DNA of 64,000 nt from Achromobacter deleyi. Lineage in GTDB: Bacteria > Pseudomonadota > Gammaproteobacteria > Burkholderiales > Burkholderiaceae_B. The notes under the pieces were generated by a model that had not been told where the DNA came from, did not search any database, and was given only the letters and a program-made list of their open reading frames with translations. The stretch spans positions 6,923,273-6,987,272 of the forward strand of contig NZ_CP065997.1 of NCBI RefSeq assembly GCF_016127315.1, given 5' to 3'. The position numbers and the translations under genes were made by a program. Positions within the stretch are counted from its first letter, which is position 1, and each line of letters opens with the position of its first letter. Below, in pieces: positions 26,694 to 36,896 of this stretch.

Positions 26694-28187
26694 TTATTTG
26701 CTTGCGGGCACCGCCACCCACTGGGTCTGCTCGCCGCGGCGCACCAGCAGGCCGACCGCGCGGCCCTTGTCCAGCTTGCCGACCAGCTCGGCGAACTGCT
26801 TGGCGCCGGTGACGTCGGTGTCGTTCAGGGCCAACACAATGTCGCCTTCCTGCAGGCCAGCCTTGGCCGCGGCGCCTTCGGCGACCTTGACCTGCACGCC
26901 GCCCTTGATGCGCAGCTTCTTCTGCACGTCGGCGGGTACGTCGATCACGCCCAGGCCCAGCGCGTTGGTGACTTCCGGCGCCGGCGGCGTGCCCTTCTTG
27001 CCCGGGGCGGCCTTGTCGACCGGAATCTCGCCGACCTTGACCGACAGGGTCATCTTCTTGCCCTTGCGCCACACTTCCATGTCGGCGCGCGTGCCCGGCT
27101 TGGTCTCGCCGACGATGCGCGGCAGATCGGACCAGCGCTTGATCGGTTCCTTGTTGAAGGTCAGGATCACGTCGCCGGGCTGCACGCCCGCCTGTTCGGC
27201 CGGACCGTCCGCCTCGACGCTGCTGACCAGCGCGCCTTCGGCCTTGGGCAGTCCGATGGCCTCGGCCACGTCCTTGCCGACTTCGCCGATCTGCACGCCG
27301 ACGCGGCCGCGCGTGACCTTGCCGGTGGCGCGCAACTGGTCGACCACCCGCATCGCTTCGTCGATCGGGATGGCCAGCGATATGCCCATGAAGCCGCCGC
27401 TGCGCGAAATGATCTGGGAGTTGATGCCCACGACCTCGCCCGCCAGGTTGATCAGCGGACCACCCGAGTTGCCCGGGTTGACCGCCACGTCCGTCTGGAT
27501 GAACGGCAGGTATTCGCCGGTATCGCGGCCGATGGCGCTGACGATGCCCGAGGTCACGGTGGAATCCAGGCCGAACGGCGAGCCGATCGCCAGCACCCAC
27601 TGGCCTTTCTTCAGTTTCTTGGGATCGCCGATCACCAGCGGCGTCATGTCCTTGGCTTCGATCTTGATCAGCGCCACGTCGGTGCGCTCGTCGGTGCCGA
27701 TGACCTTGGCCTTGAACTCGCGGCCATCGGTGAGGGTGACGTAGATGTCGGTTGCATCGCTGACCACGTGATTGTTGGTCATGATGTAGCCGTCATCCGA
27801 GATGAAGAAGCCCGAGCCCACGCCGCGCGGCACGGTGCGCTCTTCGGGCTGCTGCGGCTGCGGACGCTGGCGCGGATTGGGCGACTGCTGGCCCGGCGGC
27901 TGGAAATCGGGGCCGAAGAACCAGCGGAACAGTTCCGCCGGATCGTTGCCGCCCGGGCCCACGCCACGGATCGGCACGGTGGCGGTGGTGCGGATGTTGA
28001 CGACCGCCGGGTCGGCTTTTTCAATGATGCCGGTGAAGTCAGGCAACGCCACCGTCGGGGTGGGCATTTCGGCCGCCGGGGTCTGCGCCTGCGAGACGGG
28101 CGCGAAGGCGGCCGACATCAAGAGCCCCGCCGTCGCGGCCGCCAGGAAGCGGCGCAGGCCGGGGTTCGACACCATCATTGCTTTCAT
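26694..28187 (-). CDS. degQ: periplasmic serine endoprotease, DegQ/MucD-like
   Basis: A 497-residue HtrA-family protease and chaperone that handles misfolded envelope proteins. A signal peptide ends near 'APVSQAQ'. The trypsin-like domain has His140 (NNHVV), Asp170 (DERTDVAL) and Ser241 (NPGNSGGPL). Two PDZ domains follow at about 285-375 and 400-490. The ATG at 28187 has GGAG 6 bases upstream, better than an in-frame codon 18 bases earlier. It lies 37 bases downstream of rseB, so it is part of the sigma-E locus, as mucD is in Pseudomonas. Confidence 0.93.
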   Translation of the reverse strand: MKAMMVSNPGLRRFLAAATAGLLMSAAFAPVSQAQTPAAEMPTPTVALPDFTGIIEKADPAVVNIRTTATVPIRGVGPGGNDPAELFRWFFGPDFQPPGQQSPNPRQRPQPQQPEERTVPRGVGSGFFISDDGYIMTNNHVVSDATDIYVTLTDGREFKAKVIGTDERTDVALIKIEAKDMTPLVIGDPKKLKKGQWVLAIGSPFGLDSTVTSGIVSAIGRDTGEYLPFIQTDVAVNPGNSGGPLINLAGEVVGINSQIISRSGGFMGISLAIPIDEAMRVVDQLRATGKVTRGRVGVQIGEVGKDVAEAIGLPKAEGALVSSVEADGPAEQAGVQPGDVILTFNKEPIKRWSDLPRIVGETKPGTRADMEVWRKGKKMTLSVKVGEIPVDKAAPGKKGTPPAPEVTNALGLGVIDVPADVQKKLRIKGGVQVKVAEGAAAKAGLQEGDIVLALNDTDVTGAKQFAELVGKLDKGRAVGLLVRRGEQTQWVAVPASK

Positions 28188-28224
28188 AGATTGCTCCGAA
28201 ATCACTTCTTGCCGCAGAGGCCGC

Positions 28225-29304
28225 TCACTGCTTGGAGCCGGCCGCCGGAGCGTTCGCCACGGGTACGTATTCAGTCGCTTCCGCCAATTGTTCCAGCGTC
28301 GCCACGGGCACTTCGCCCACGGCCGTCAGCCAGTAATCGGCGATGCGGGTGCCATAGACGGTAATCGATCCACGCTGCGCCGCGCCAGGGGGCGGATGAT
28401 GGCCGCGCTGGCTGTCGTAGGGTTCGATGAACACCGAGATGGCCGCCAGCCCATCGGACAGCACCATCTGGTTGACCGTCGCGCCGCGCCCCATCGAGCG
28501 CGCCACCTGCATGACCACCGTGAATCCCTTGGGCGCCGGAATGCGCCATCCCAGGGCGCCCAGGTCGACCGTCTTCATGGAGGGCTCGAGCACCTTCCAG
28601 TCGCGCGTGTTCCAGCGCGACGACAGCGACTTGGGATCGACCTCGGCGCCCAGGCGCAGCGAGGTGAACGACACCTGCTCGACCACGCCGCGGGCGGCGT
28701 TGAGGGTCTGGGCCTTCAGCAGGAGATTGGTTTCGACGTCGGCACAGAGGCGATAGCCATAGCGCAACTTGTCCAGCGGCTCGATAGTGATCAGGCGGCA
28801 TTCCCGCCCGGCGACGCGGTGCAGCGCCGATTCGGTGCGGATCTTGTAGTGCTCGGTCAGGTTGGCCGGATCGCCCAGCAGCAGGCCGGGAAAGCGGTCG
28901 CCGCGGCGACGCTCGATCAGGACCGTCTTGCGCTCGGGGATCAGGCACTGCACGTCTTCGTTGTGCCGCAGGTATTCGCGCGGCTGCCCGTCCAGGATCT
29001 CGAGACGTTCGCGCTCGCCGGTGCCGTCCAGGACGTGCACCAGGCGCGACGACTGGATCATCTCGCCCTGTTGATACATGAACACGCCGGCGTAGTCCTG
29101 CTTGCGCGCGGCCTGCTGGATGCGCGAAAGCAGTTGCACCACGTCATCGCCCTGCTGGGCGGGGGCGGCGTCGGCGGCGCGCGCGGGGTCATGCGCGGCC
29201 AGGAATGCGGTCAGGAGCGTAGCGGCGAACCAGCCGGCGCGGTGGGCTTGCCACGAGGCAGCCCGTCCCAGCACCGGCCAACGGGTCGGAAGCACCAGGG
29301 CCAT
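28225..29304 (-). CDS. rseB: sigma-E regulatory protein RseB/MucB
   Basis: A 359-residue periplasmic regulator that binds the anti-sigma factor RseA and senses outer-membrane stress signals, including LPS intermediates. It has an N-terminal signal-like hydrophobic stretch ('FAATLLTAFLAAHDPARAADA'), the MucB/RseB lipoprotein-like domain ('LLSRIQQAARKQDYAGVFMYQQGEMIQSSRLVHVLDGTGERERLE') and a C-terminal domain. Its ATG overlaps the rseA stop (TGATG), so translation is coupled. No rseC follows; degQ is next. Confidence 0.92.
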   Translation of the reverse strand: MALVLPTRWPVLGRAASWQAHRAGWFAATLLTAFLAAHDPARAADAAPAQQGDDVVQLLSRIQQAARKQDYAGVFMYQQGEMIQSSRLVHVLDGTGERERLEILDGQPREYLRHNEDVQCLIPERKTVLIERRRGDRFPGLLLGDPANLTEHYKIRTESALHRVAGRECRLITIEPLDKLRYGYRLCADVETNLLLKAQTLNAARGVVEQVSFTSLRLGAEVDPKSLSSRWNTRDWKVLEPSMKTVDLGALGWRIPAPKGFTVVMQVARSMGRGATVNQMVLSDGLAAISVFIEPYDSQRGHHPPPGAAQRGSITVYGTRIADYWLTAVGEVPVATLEQLAEATEYVPVANAPAAGSKQ

Positions 29305-29813
29305 CAGCGCCCCGCCCCGACGTCGAACGACACCTGACGCACCGCGCTGGGGCCGGCCATCTGGCGATGGGCCTCCAGGTAGTCGCTCAGGCCCGACGTA
29401 TCGGCGCTGCCGCTCAGGCTGGCGTCGGCCAGCACGCGCGTCTCGGTGCCGGGGGAACCGCCCGCCAGATACGGCTGGGCGACCCAGGCCACCGTGGCGA
29501 CCGCGGCCGCCACCGCCAGGCCGGACAGGCCCAGGCGCAGCGGCGAACGGCGCCGCGGCGCGGCCACGATCGGCAGTTCGGCATCCAGCGCCCGCGACAG
29601 GCGGGCGTGGAAGTTCGCGCTGGGCGTCAGCGCCAGGTCGGTGTTGCGCAGGGCATCACCGATCAGATGATAGGTATCCCAGGTCTGTCGCCCTTCGCGG
29701 GTCAACAGGCCGGAGAGAATATCGTCGGTTTCTTCCCCGTCCATCCAGGCGGAAACGGATTCCTCCCAGGCGGCTTCGGAAGAAACGACGGACTTGGCTG
29801 CTGTAGTCTGCAT
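29304..29813 (-). CDS. rseA: anti-sigma-E factor RseA/MucA
   Basis: A 169-residue single-pass inner-membrane protein. The cytoplasmic N-terminal domain ('EESVSAWMDGEETDDILSGLLTREGRQTWDTYHLIGDALR') binds sigma-E and keeps it inactive. A membrane segment lies at about residues 95-115 ('LGLSGLAVAAAVATVAWVA'), and the periplasmic tail would bind RseB. The ATG at 29813 was chosen because AAGGAG is 8 bases upstream; a GTG three codons earlier has no spacing for a ribosome-binding site. It starts 12 bases after rpoE. Confidence 0.92.
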   Translation of the reverse strand: MQTTAAKSVVSSEAAWEESVSAWMDGEETDDILSGLLTREGRQTWDTYHLIGDALRNTDLALTPSANFHARLSRALDAELPIVAAPRRRSPLRLGLSGLAVAAAVATVAWVAQPYLAGGSPGTETRVLADASLSGSADTSGLSDYLEAHRQMAGPSAVRQVSFDVGAGR

Positions 29814-29825
29814 GACTGCCACTCC

Positions 29826-30425
29826 TTACCAGCGACGCTCGGCATCGGTGCCAAGCAATGGGCGCAACTTGGTCGCGATGGCTTCTCGCGCACGGAAAAT
29901 GCGGGAGCGCACCGTACCAATGGGGCAGTCCATGCTCTGGGCGATGTCTTCGTAACTCATACCTTCGATTTCACGCAGGACGATTGCGGTGCGCAATTCC
30001 TCGGGCAATTCCTCGATGGCCGCGTTCACCGTCTCGGCGATCTCGCGGCTGGCAACCATGGACTCCGGCGTGCTTATATCGGTTAGGTTGTCGGTTTCGT
30101 TAAAAGTTTCACCGTCTTCCGTTTCTATCGCATTGGGCGCGCTCGGCCGCCGTCCCTGGGAGGCGAGCCAATTACGGGCCGTATTGATGGCGATACGATA
30201 CAACCAGGTGTAGAACGCGCTCTCGCCCCGGAACTGGGGCAAGGCCCGGTAGGCCTTGATGAACGCTTCCTGGGCCACGTCCTCGATCTCGGCGGGGTCG
30301 CGGATCATGCGGGCCAGCAGACGGAGAATCTTGCGCTGGTACTTGAGCACCAGCAGGTCGAAGGCCTTCTTGTCGCCCCGCTGGACGCGCGCGACAAGCT
30401 CGGCGTCGACTTCGCGCTCGCTCAT
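29826..30425 (-). CDS. rpoE: RNA polymerase sigma factor RpoE (sigma-E)
   Basis: A 199-residue group 4 (ECF) sigma factor that directs the envelope stress response. Region 2 ('FDLLVLKYQRKILRLLARMIRDPAEIEDVAQEAFIKAYRALPQFRGESAFYTWLYRIAINTARNWL') and region 4 ('LREIEGMSYEDIAQSMDCPIGTVRSRIFRAREAI') are complete. The start MSERE at 30425 follows GGGAGG. It overlaps the upstream small membrane-protein gene by 4 bases. rseA, rseB and degQ lie downstream in one cluster. Autoregulation is usual for the family, but I could not pin down a sigma-E promoter by eye. Confidence 0.95.
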   Translation of the reverse strand: MSEREVDAELVARVQRGDKKAFDLLVLKYQRKILRLLARMIRDPAEIEDVAQEAFIKAYRALPQFRGESAFYTWLYRIAINTARNWLASQGRRPSAPNAIETEDGETFNETDNLTDISTPESMVASREIAETVNAAIEELPEELRTAIVLREIEGMSYEDIAQSMDCPIGTVRSRIFRAREAIATKLRPLLGTDAERRW

Positions 30426-30916
30426 GTGGCCTCCCGCAGGCGGACCGTCCGGGGCATCTGCCGCGCCGCGCCGGCCAGCAGGCACAGGCGCCGCCAGTCG
30501 TCGGATCGCAACGTCGGTTGCCAGACGGTGAAAGTTACATTGTGGTCGTTAAAGGCCATACTCCCGGGGGGCAAGGGCTGCAGGGTGAGCGAAAGCCACG
30601 CCGGTCCGCGTCGCTGTTGCACCAGCGCCGCATCCCGCCAACCGCCCGGCAGGCGCACCTGCCAGCGGCCGCCACCGGCCGCCGTGCGCAGGGCCGATAC
30701 CGGGGACAGGCTGCGACGGGTCGAGTGTAACAGCCCCGCCGCCAACGCCAATGACATCAGCACGGCGCCGGCCGTCCAGGCCGTGCCGTGCCATGAGGCG
30801 GCGGTGACGAGGCTGGCGGCCGCGGCGGCCAGCCCCAGGCCCGGCAATGCCATGAGGCCGCGTGGCCGCAGGACGGGCACGCGAAACGTCCAGCGCCCCA
30901 GGCCCGGGCCTTCCAA
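30422..30916 (-). CDS. small membrane protein upstream of rpoE
   Basis: A frame of up to 164 residues lying between fabF and rpoE. The stop overlaps the rpoE ATG by 4 bases, so it is probably a real, coupled gene. It has two membrane segments ('LPGLGLAAAAASLVTAASW' and 'WTAGAVLMSLALAAGLL') and a cytoplasmic part rich in Trp and Arg, a layout like YgfX-type proteins; I would not claim that identity. The longest start is a TTG directly after the fabF stop. An ATG at 30853 would leave out 21 residues. The function is unknown. Confidence 0.65.
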   Translation of the reverse strand: MEGPGLGRWTFRVPVLRPRGLMALPGLGLAAAAASLVTAASWHGTAWTAGAVLMSLALAAGLLHSTRRSLSPVSALRTAAGGGRWQVRLPGGWRDAALVQQRRGPAWLSLTLQPLPPGSMAFNDHNVTFTVWQPTLRSDDWRRLCLLAGAARQMPRTVRLREAT

Positions 30917-30917
30917 G

Positions 30918-32147
30918 TCAGACCCGGCGAACGGCCATCGAGCCGTTGGTGCCGCCGAAGCCGAACGAGTTGGACAGGCCGACGTCGATCTTCATCTGCC
31001 GCGCCTCGTTGGCGCAATAGTCCAGGTCGCATTCCGGATCCTGGTTGAAGATGTTGATGGTCGGGGGCGAGACCTGGTTGTAGACCGCCAGGGTCGTGAA
31101 CACCGCCTCGATCCCGCCAGCCGCGCCCAGCAGGTGGCCGGTCATGGACTTGGTCGAATTCACCACCAGCTTCTTGGCATGGTCGCCGAACGCCAGCTTG
31201 AGCGCGTCGCTCTCGTTCTTGTCGCCCAGGGGCGTCGAGGTGCCATGCGCGTTGACGTACTGGATGTCTTCCAGGTTCAGGCCGCCGTTGCGCAGCGCGT
31301 TGAGAATGCCGCGGCGCGGGCCGTCCTTGTCGGGAGCCGTGATGTGATGCGCATCGGAGCTCATGCCGTAGCCGGCGAACTCGCCATAGATGCGCGCGCC
31401 GCGCTTCTTGGCGTGTTCGTATTCTTCCAGCACCAGCACGCCGGCGCCCTCGCCCAGCACGAAGCCGTCGCGGTCGCGGTCCCAGGGACGCGAAGCCGTC
31501 TGCGGATCATCGTTGCGGGTCGACAGCGCGCGCATCGCGGCGAAACCGCCGATGCCCAGCGGCGACACGGTCGACTCGGCGCCGCCGGCCAGCATGACGT
31601 CGGCATCGCCGTACTCGATCAGGCGGGCCGCATCGCCGATGCTGTGCAGGCCCGTGGTGCAGGCCGACACGACGGCGTAGCTGGGACCCTTCAGGCCGAA
31701 GGCGATGGACAGGTGGCCGGAGATCAGGTTGATCAGCGAACCCGGCACGAAGAACGGCGAGATCCGGCGCGGACCCTTGGCCATGTATTCGACCTGGGTT
31801 TCCTCGATGCGCGGCAGACCGCCGATGCCCGAGCCGACGATCACGCCGATGCGTTCGGCGTTGGCTTCGGTGACTTCCAGGCCGCAATCGCGCCACGCCT
31901 GCATCCCGGCGGCCAGGCCGTAATGGATGAAGGTATCCATCTGGCGGGCTTCTTTGCTCGAGATATAGGCGCTGATGTCGAAGTCTTTGACTTCGCCGGC
32001 AATGTGCGTGGTGATGGCCGTGGGATCGAAACGGGAGATGCGGCTGATGCCAGAACGTCCGTTGACGATATTGTCCCAAGCGGTGGTCAGGTCGTTGCCA
32101 ACGGGCGAAACGATACCAAGGCCAGTGATGACGACACGTCGCTTCAC
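30918..32147 (-). CDS. fabF: beta-ketoacyl-ACP synthase II
   Basis: A 409-residue condensing enzyme that extends acyl-ACP with malonyl-ACP. The active-site cysteine is residue 163 in VSACTT, and the two histidines are in 'VNAHGTSTPLGD' and 'MTGHLLGAAGG'. The start is a GTG at 32147 with GAGGAG 6 bases upstream, giving the family length. It lies 183 bases downstream of acpP on the same strand, the standard order. Confidence 0.96.
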   Translation of the reverse strand: MKRRVVITGLGIVSPVGNDLTTAWDNIVNGRSGISRISRFDPTAITTHIAGEVKDFDISAYISSKEARQMDTFIHYGLAAGMQAWRDCGLEVTEANAERIGVIVGSGIGGLPRIEETQVEYMAKGPRRISPFFVPGSLINLISGHLSIAFGLKGPSYAVVSACTTGLHSIGDAARLIEYGDADVMLAGGAESTVSPLGIGGFAAMRALSTRNDDPQTASRPWDRDRDGFVLGEGAGVLVLEEYEHAKKRGARIYGEFAGYGMSSDAHHITAPDKDGPRRGILNALRNGGLNLEDIQYVNAHGTSTPLGDKNESDALKLAFGDHAKKLVVNSTKSMTGHLLGAAGGIEAVFTTLAVYNQVSPPTINIFNQDPECDLDYCANEARQMKIDVGLSNSFGFGGTNGSMAVRRV

Positions 32148-32330
32148 GGATGACTCCTCAAACAGACAAAAGAAAGGCGGCTTTCGGGATGCACTGCGCG
32201 TGCGGAACACGCAATAGCGGGATGGGCGTCAATGCCCTTCCCGCGCGTGGACCACACGGCAAATTCCTGAAACCGCCCCGGTTCCCGGCTGGCCCCGGAC
32301 GAGGGGCAACCGGAAGGATATAGGCTGAGC

Positions 32331-32570
32331 TTACTGCTTACCGTTCGAATTGATGTAATCAATCGCTTGTTGCACGGTCGTGATCTTTTCGGCCTCTTCG
32401 TCGGGGATCTCGGTCTCGAATTCGTCTTCGAGCGCCATGACCAGTTCGACCATGTCGAGCGAATCGGCACCGAGGTCGTCAAGGAAGGAGGATTCGTTCT
32501 TGATCTCGGCTTCGTTCACGCCAAGTTGTTCAGCGACGATCTTCTTGACGCGCTGTTCGATGCTTTCCAT
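32331..32570 (-). CDS. acpP: acyl carrier protein
   Basis: A 79-residue acidic four-helix protein that carries growing fatty-acyl chains on a 4'-phosphopantetheine arm. The attachment serine is residue 37 in [12 protein letters not shown]. Sequence and length match bacterial AcpP closely. It lies between fabG and fabF, each separated by about 185-195 bases, so it may be expressed from an additional promoter to reach its usual high level. Confidence 0.98.
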   Translation of the reverse strand: MESIEQRVKKIVAEQLGVNEAEIKNESSFLDDLGADSLDMVELVMALEDEFETEIPDEEAEKITTVQQAIDYINSNGKQ

Positions 32571-32764
32571 GCAGATCTCCAAATGGGAAAAATCCCGCGA
32601 ATTATAGCCAAGCGCAGAGTACTGCAAACGCCAGGCCGTGACAAAAATAACACCGCGCACTTTGATCTGTCGCCCGCAGGGCGCAGGAAAACCGGTGTGC
32701 GGCGTTTCCGGATGAACCGCGCGTTGCCGTGCCGGTATCCCGGCGCGACCGCGCGTTTCGTGAC

Positions 32765-33517
32765 TTATTGCATGTACATCCCGCCGTTGACGTGCAGGGT
32801 GGTGCCGGTAATGTAACCCGCCTGCGGCCCGGACAAAAAGGCCACCGCATGGGCGATGTCCGTGGGCGAACCCAGCCGGCCCAGCGGAATCTGCTGCAGC
32901 AGCGCGGCGGTCTGGTTCTCGCCCAGCGCGCGCGTCATGTCGGTGTCGATGAAGCCCGGCGCGACGCAATTGACGGTGATGTTGCGGCTGCCCAGCTCGC
33001 GCGCCAGGGCGCGCGACATGCCGGCGACGCCCGCCTTGGCGGCGGCGTAGTTGGCCTGGCCGGCATTGCCGCTGGAACCCACCACGGAGGTGACGTTGAT
33101 GATGCGTCCCCAACGGGCCTTCATCATGTTGCGCAGCACGGCGCGCGACAGGCGGAAGACCGAGGCCAGGTTGGTATCGATGACGGCGGACCAGTCGTCG
33201 TCTTTCATGCGCATTGCCAGCGTATCGCGGGTGATGCCTGCGTTATTGACGAGGATGTGCGGACCGCCGCCTTCCTTGCCGAGCGCGTCGATGAGCGCGT
33301 CGCAGGCTTCGGCGTTGGTCACGTCCAGCACCACGCCACGGCCGCCGAACGGCGCCAGCGCTTCGGTAATGGCGGCGGCGCCGGATTCGGAGGTGGCGGT
33401 GCCGACGACCACCGCGCCACGCGCGGCCAGTTCCTGGGCGATGGCGCGGCCGATGCCGCGCGTCGCGCCGGTGACCAGGGCGATCTTGCCCTGCAGTTCG
33501 ATCGAAGTGTTTTCCAT
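32765..33517 (-). CDS. fabG: 3-oxoacyl-ACP reductase
   Basis: A 250-residue short-chain dehydrogenase that reduces 3-oxoacyl-ACP with NADPH. It has the Rossmann glycine motif [12 protein letters not shown] (17-28) and catalytic Ser144, Tyr157 and Lys161 (the last two in NYAAAKAG). [10 protein letters not shown] at 33517 was chosen as start; the frame runs 13 codons higher into the fabD end. It starts 4 bases after the fabD stop. Confidence 0.96.
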   Translation of the reverse strand: MENTSIELQGKIALVTGATRGIGRAIAQELAARGAVVVGTATSESGAAAITEALAPFGGRGVVLDVTNAEACDALIDALGKEGGGPHILVNNAGITRDTLAMRMKDDDWSAVIDTNLASVFRLSRAVLRNMMKARWGRIINVTSVVGSSGNAGQANYAAAKAGVAGMSRALARELGSRNITVNCVAPGFIDTDMTRALGENQTAALLQQIPLGRLGSPTDIAHAVAFLSGPQAGYITGTTLHVNGGMYMQ

Positions 33518-33521
33518 GGTC

Positions 33522-34457
33522 TTAATTTCCGTTGACCGCGGCCAGCGCGGCCTCAAGCGAGGCCGGATCCGTGATGGCCAGGCCGGTGAGCTCGGGGTCG
33601 ATGCGTTTGGTCAGGCCGGTCAGCACCTTGCCGGGACCGCACTCGATGACGTGGGTCACGCCCTGCGCCTTCATGGCGCGCAGCGTTTCGACCCAACGCA
33701 CAGGATGCCATGCCTGGCGCACCAGCGCATCCCGGATTGCCCCGGGTTCCACCGGCGAGGCGACATCGACGTTGTTGATGACCGGCACCTGCGGCGCCGA
33801 GACCGTCACCGCGGCCAGCGCGCCGGCCAGCACATCGGCGGCGGGCTTGAGCAGGCTGGAATGGAACGGCGCGGACACCGGCAGCAGCAGCGCGCGCTTG
33901 GCGCCCGCGGCCTTGGCCAGTTCGCAGGCGCGCTCGACCGCGCCCTTGTGGCCGGCGATCACGACTTGCGCCGGCGCGTTGTAGTTGACGGCTTCGACCA
34001 CTTCGCCCTGGGCCGCCGCGGCGCAAGCGGCGCGCACGGCATCATCGTCCAGGCCGAGAATGGCGGCCATGGCGCCAGTGCCGACGGGCACCGCGGCCTG
34101 CATCGCGTCGGCGCGCACGCGCACCAGGCGCACGGCGTCTTCCAGCGCCAGCGAGCCAGCGGCCGTCAGCGCGGCGTATTCGCCCAGGCTGTGGCCGGCG
34201 ACGACGTCGGGATTGCGGCCACCCGCCGCGCGCCAGGCCGCGAAGAACGCGGCGCCGGCCGTCAACATGGCGGGCTGGGTGTTGGTGGTCAGGTTGAGCT
34301 GTTCGATCGGACCCTGCGCGATCAGCGCGCCCAGGTCCTGGCCCAGCGCCTGCGAGGCGCGCGCCACGGTATCGGTCACGGCAGCGACGTCGGCCCAGGC
34401 ATCCAGCATGCCGACTGCCTGCGAACCCTGGCCAGGAAAGACAAAAGCGATTTTCAT
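33522..34457 (-). CDS. fabD: malonyl-CoA--ACP transacylase
   Basis: A 311-residue enzyme that moves malonyl groups from CoA to ACP. The catalytic serine is residue 90 in GHSLGEY, and the opening MKIAFVFPGQGSQ is diagnostic. The frame extends 29 codons further upstream without conserved sequence. It sits between fabH and fabG, as in E. coli. Confidence 0.96.
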   Translation of the reverse strand: MKIAFVFPGQGSQAVGMLDAWADVAAVTDTVARASQALGQDLGALIAQGPIEQLNLTTNTQPAMLTAGAAFFAAWRAAGGRNPDVVAGHSLGEYAALTAAGSLALEDAVRLVRVRADAMQAAVPVGTGAMAAILGLDDDAVRAACAAAAQGEVVEAVNYNAPAQVVIAGHKGAVERACELAKAAGAKRALLLPVSAPFHSSLLKPAADVLAGALAAVTVSAPQVPVINNVDVASPVEPGAIRDALVRQAWHPVRWVETLRAMKAQGVTHVIECGPGKVLTGLTKRIDPELTGLAITDPASLEAALAAVNGN

Positions 34458-34548
34458 GTTCGACCGTGTGGAGTGATTCTGAGTCTGTGGAATGTCGGGC
34501 GCGGCATCCGGGCGGGCGCGGCAATCCGCGTCCCGGCCGGACACGCCC

Positions 34549-35535
34549 TTACATGCGGGCCAGTACCGAACCCCAGGTGAATCCGCCGCCCACGCCCTGC
34601 ATCAGCACGAGCTGGCCCGGCTTGACGCGGCCATCGCGGCGCGCGGCGTCAAGCGCCAGCGGCACACTGGCAGCGGAGGTATTGGCATGGCTGTCGACGG
34701 TGATGACCACCTTCTCGACCGGCACGGCAAGCTTGCGCGCCAGGAAATTCAGGATACGGACGTTGGCCTGGTGCGGCACCAGCCAATCGACTTCGCTGAT
34801 ATCGACGCCGGCTTCGGCGCAGGTATCGCGGGCGGAGCGGTCCAGCACCGTGACGGCCTGCTTGAACACGGCCTGGCCGTCCATGCGCAGGAACGGATCG
34901 CCGGTGACGTCGCCATAGGCCACGTTGCCCGCGGCGCTGAGGATCTTCATCTGGCTGCCGTCGGCATGCAGCTGGGCGGCCAGGATGCCGGGCTTGTCGG
35001 AAGCCTTGAGCACCACCGCGCCGGCGCCGTCGCCGAACAGCACGCAGGTGCTGCGGTCGTTCCAGTCGAGGATGCGCGAGAACACTTCGGCACCGATCAC
35101 CAGGGCGCAACGCGCGCGGCCGGCACGGATGAAGCTGTCGGCGGTGGTCAGGGCATAGACGAAGCCGCTGCACACGGCCTGCACGTCGAAGGCCGCGGAG
35201 CCCTTGGCGCCCAGGTTGGCCTGCACCAGGCAGGCGGTGCTGGGAAACACGAAGTCGGGCGTGGACGTGGCCAGCACGATCAGGTCGACCTCGGAGGCGT
35301 CGACACCCGCGTCGGCCAGCGCGCGGCGCGAGGCCTCGGTCGCCAGCTGGCTGGTGGTGACGCCGCGCTCGGCCAGGTGGCGCTGGCGGATGCCCGTGCG
35401 CTCGACGATCCACTCGTCGGAGGTGGCGATATCGCGCGTCGCCAGTTCCGCAGCCAGGGCGTCATTCGAAACCACGCGTTCCGGCAGGAAGCTGCCGGTG
35501 CCCGCGATCACGGAATATTTCATTGCGGTATCCAT
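34549..35535 (-). CDS. fabH: beta-ketoacyl-ACP synthase III
   Basis: A 328-residue condensing enzyme that starts fatty acid synthesis from acetyl-CoA and malonyl-ACP. Catalytic Cys122 is in 'QAVCSGF'; the histidine is in '[10 protein letters not shown]' and the asparagine in 'SHANTSAAS'. The ATG at 35535 overlaps the plsX stop (TGATG) and follows GGAG at 10 bases. A second ATG 12 bases later (MKYSV) is also possible. Confidence 0.95.
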   Translation of the reverse strand: MDTAMKYSVIAGTGSFLPERVVSNDALAAELATRDIATSDEWIVERTGIRQRHLAERGVTTSQLATEASRRALADAGVDASEVDLIVLATSTPDFVFPSTACLVQANLGAKGSAAFDVQAVCSGFVYALTTADSFIRAGRARCALVIGAEVFSRILDWNDRSTCVLFGDGAGAVVLKASDKPGILAAQLHADGSQMKILSAAGNVAYGDVTGDPFLRMDGQAVFKQAVTVLDRSARDTCAEAGVDISEVDWLVPHQANVRILNFLARKLAVPVEKVVITVDSHANTSAASVPLALDAARRDGRVKPGQLVLMQGVGGGFTWGSVLARM

Positions 35536-36602
35536 CAAGCGGTGTCTCCAGCCGCGCCCGGCTCGAGCGCCGGAGCACCCGAGGCAGACTGGACGCGCTG
35601 GTTGAGCTGCGCGACCGTCTGTGCGGTGCGCTCCAGCAGTTTACTCACGACGGCTTCGCGCGCCCGTTGCAGCGCGAAGCCGAAGGCGTAGACATCAGCC
35701 GAGCCGTGGCTCTTGATGACCACGCCACGCAGGCCCAGCAACGCCGCGCCGTTGTAGCGGCGGTTGTCGACGCGGTTGCGCAAGCGGTTCAGCACCGGCT
35801 TGGCCAGGGCGCCGGCCAGCAGCGTGATCAGGTTGCGTTTGAACTCTTCGCGGATGACGCTGGACAACATCTTGGCCAGGCCTTCCACGGACTTGAGCAC
35901 GACGTTGCCGACGAAACCGTCGCAGACGACGACGTCGACTGTGCCCTTGAAGATGTCATTGCCTTCCACGTTGCCGTAGAAGTTCAGGGGACTGGCGCGC
36001 AGAAGCTCGGCGGCTTCCTTGACGACCTCGTTGCCCTTGATGACCTCTTCGCCGATGTTGAGCAAGCCCACGGTGGGGTTGTCGCGATGGTCCACCGCCT
36101 GCGACAGCGCGGCGCCCATGATGGCGAATTGCAACAGGTGCTCGGCCGTGCAGTCCACATTCGCGCCGAGGTCCAGCACCGTGGTGGCGCGGCCCGTCTG
36201 GTTCGGTATGGACGTGGCGATCGCGGGCCGGTCGATGCCGTCCAGCGTCTTGAGCACATAGCGTGAAATGGCCATCCACGCGCCGGTGTTGCCCGCGGAA
36301 ACGCAGGCGTCGGCGTTCCCGTCCTTGACGGACTGGGCGGCCAGGCGCATGGAGGAGTCTTTTTTGCGGCGCAGGGCGACCTCGACCGGGTCGTCCATGG
36401 TGACGACTTCGGAAGCCGCCACGATCTCGAAGCGATCACGCTCGACGCCGCGGTGCTCGGAGAGCGCCGCTTCGATGGCGTCGGGAAGCCCGACCAGCAA
36501 TAGCCGGGTATCCGGAAATTGCCGGGCGAACTCGATCGCAGCCGGAATCGTGACGGGCAGACCGAAGTCTCCGCCCATACAGTCTATGGCGATGCGTATC
36601 AC
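35535..36602 (-). CDS. plsX: phosphate acyltransferase PlsX
   Basis: A 355-residue peripheral membrane enzyme that makes acyl-phosphate from acyl-ACP, feeding PlsY in phospholipid synthesis. The opening '[25 protein letters not shown]' and '[27 protein letters not shown]' are typical. It is preceded by rpmF and coupled to fabH by a 1-base stop/start overlap. The C-terminal tail (after about residue 335) is low in conservation. Confidence 0.96.
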   Translation of the reverse strand: MIRIAIDCMGGDFGLPVTIPAAIEFARQFPDTRLLLVGLPDAIEAALSEHRGVERDRFEIVAASEVVTMDDPVEVALRRKKDSSMRLAAQSVKDGNADACVSAGNTGAWMAISRYVLKTLDGIDRPAIATSIPNQTGRATTVLDLGANVDCTAEHLLQFAIMGAALSQAVDHRDNPTVGLLNIGEEVIKGNEVVKEAAELLRASPLNFYGNVEGNDIFKGTVDVVVCDGFVGNVVLKSVEGLAKMLSSVIREEFKRNLITLLAGALAKPVLNRLRNRVDNRRYNGAALLGLRGVVIKSHGSADVYAFGFALQRAREAVVSKLLERTAQTVAQLNQRVQSASGAPALEPGAAGDTA

Positions 36603-36661
36603 GGGTGCCAGGTATCAGCGCTCAGCCGAATTGGTCCGAGTACGAGTTCGGCCCGGGGGCC

Positions 36662-36844
36662 TTATTCGTCGGCCTTGGTCTTCAGGACCTTGCGGCCACG
36701 GTAGAAGCCGTTGGGGCTGATGTGGTGACGCAGGTGCGTTTCGCCCGTGGTCGGTTCGATAGCCGTCGACGGATTCACCAGAAAATCGTGCGAGCGGTGC
36801 ATACCGCGCTTGGACGGGGACTTCTTGTTTTGTTGAACAGCCAT
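36662..36844 (-). CDS. rpmF: 50S ribosomal protein L32
   Basis: A 60-residue basic ribosomal protein with the L32 start '[19 protein letters not shown]' and the segment '[19 protein letters not shown]'. The zinc-binding cysteines found in some L32 forms are absent; this is the C-minus type. It lies between yceD and plsX, the conserved ribosome/lipid gene order. Confidence 0.97.
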   Translation of the reverse strand: MAVQQNKKSPSKRGMHRSHDFLVNPSTAIEPTTGETHLRHHISPNGFYRGRKVLKTKADE

Positions 36845-36896
36845 GATGACTCCTAGAAACGGGGCGCATTGTACGCGATGCGGCCCGATGTTGATC

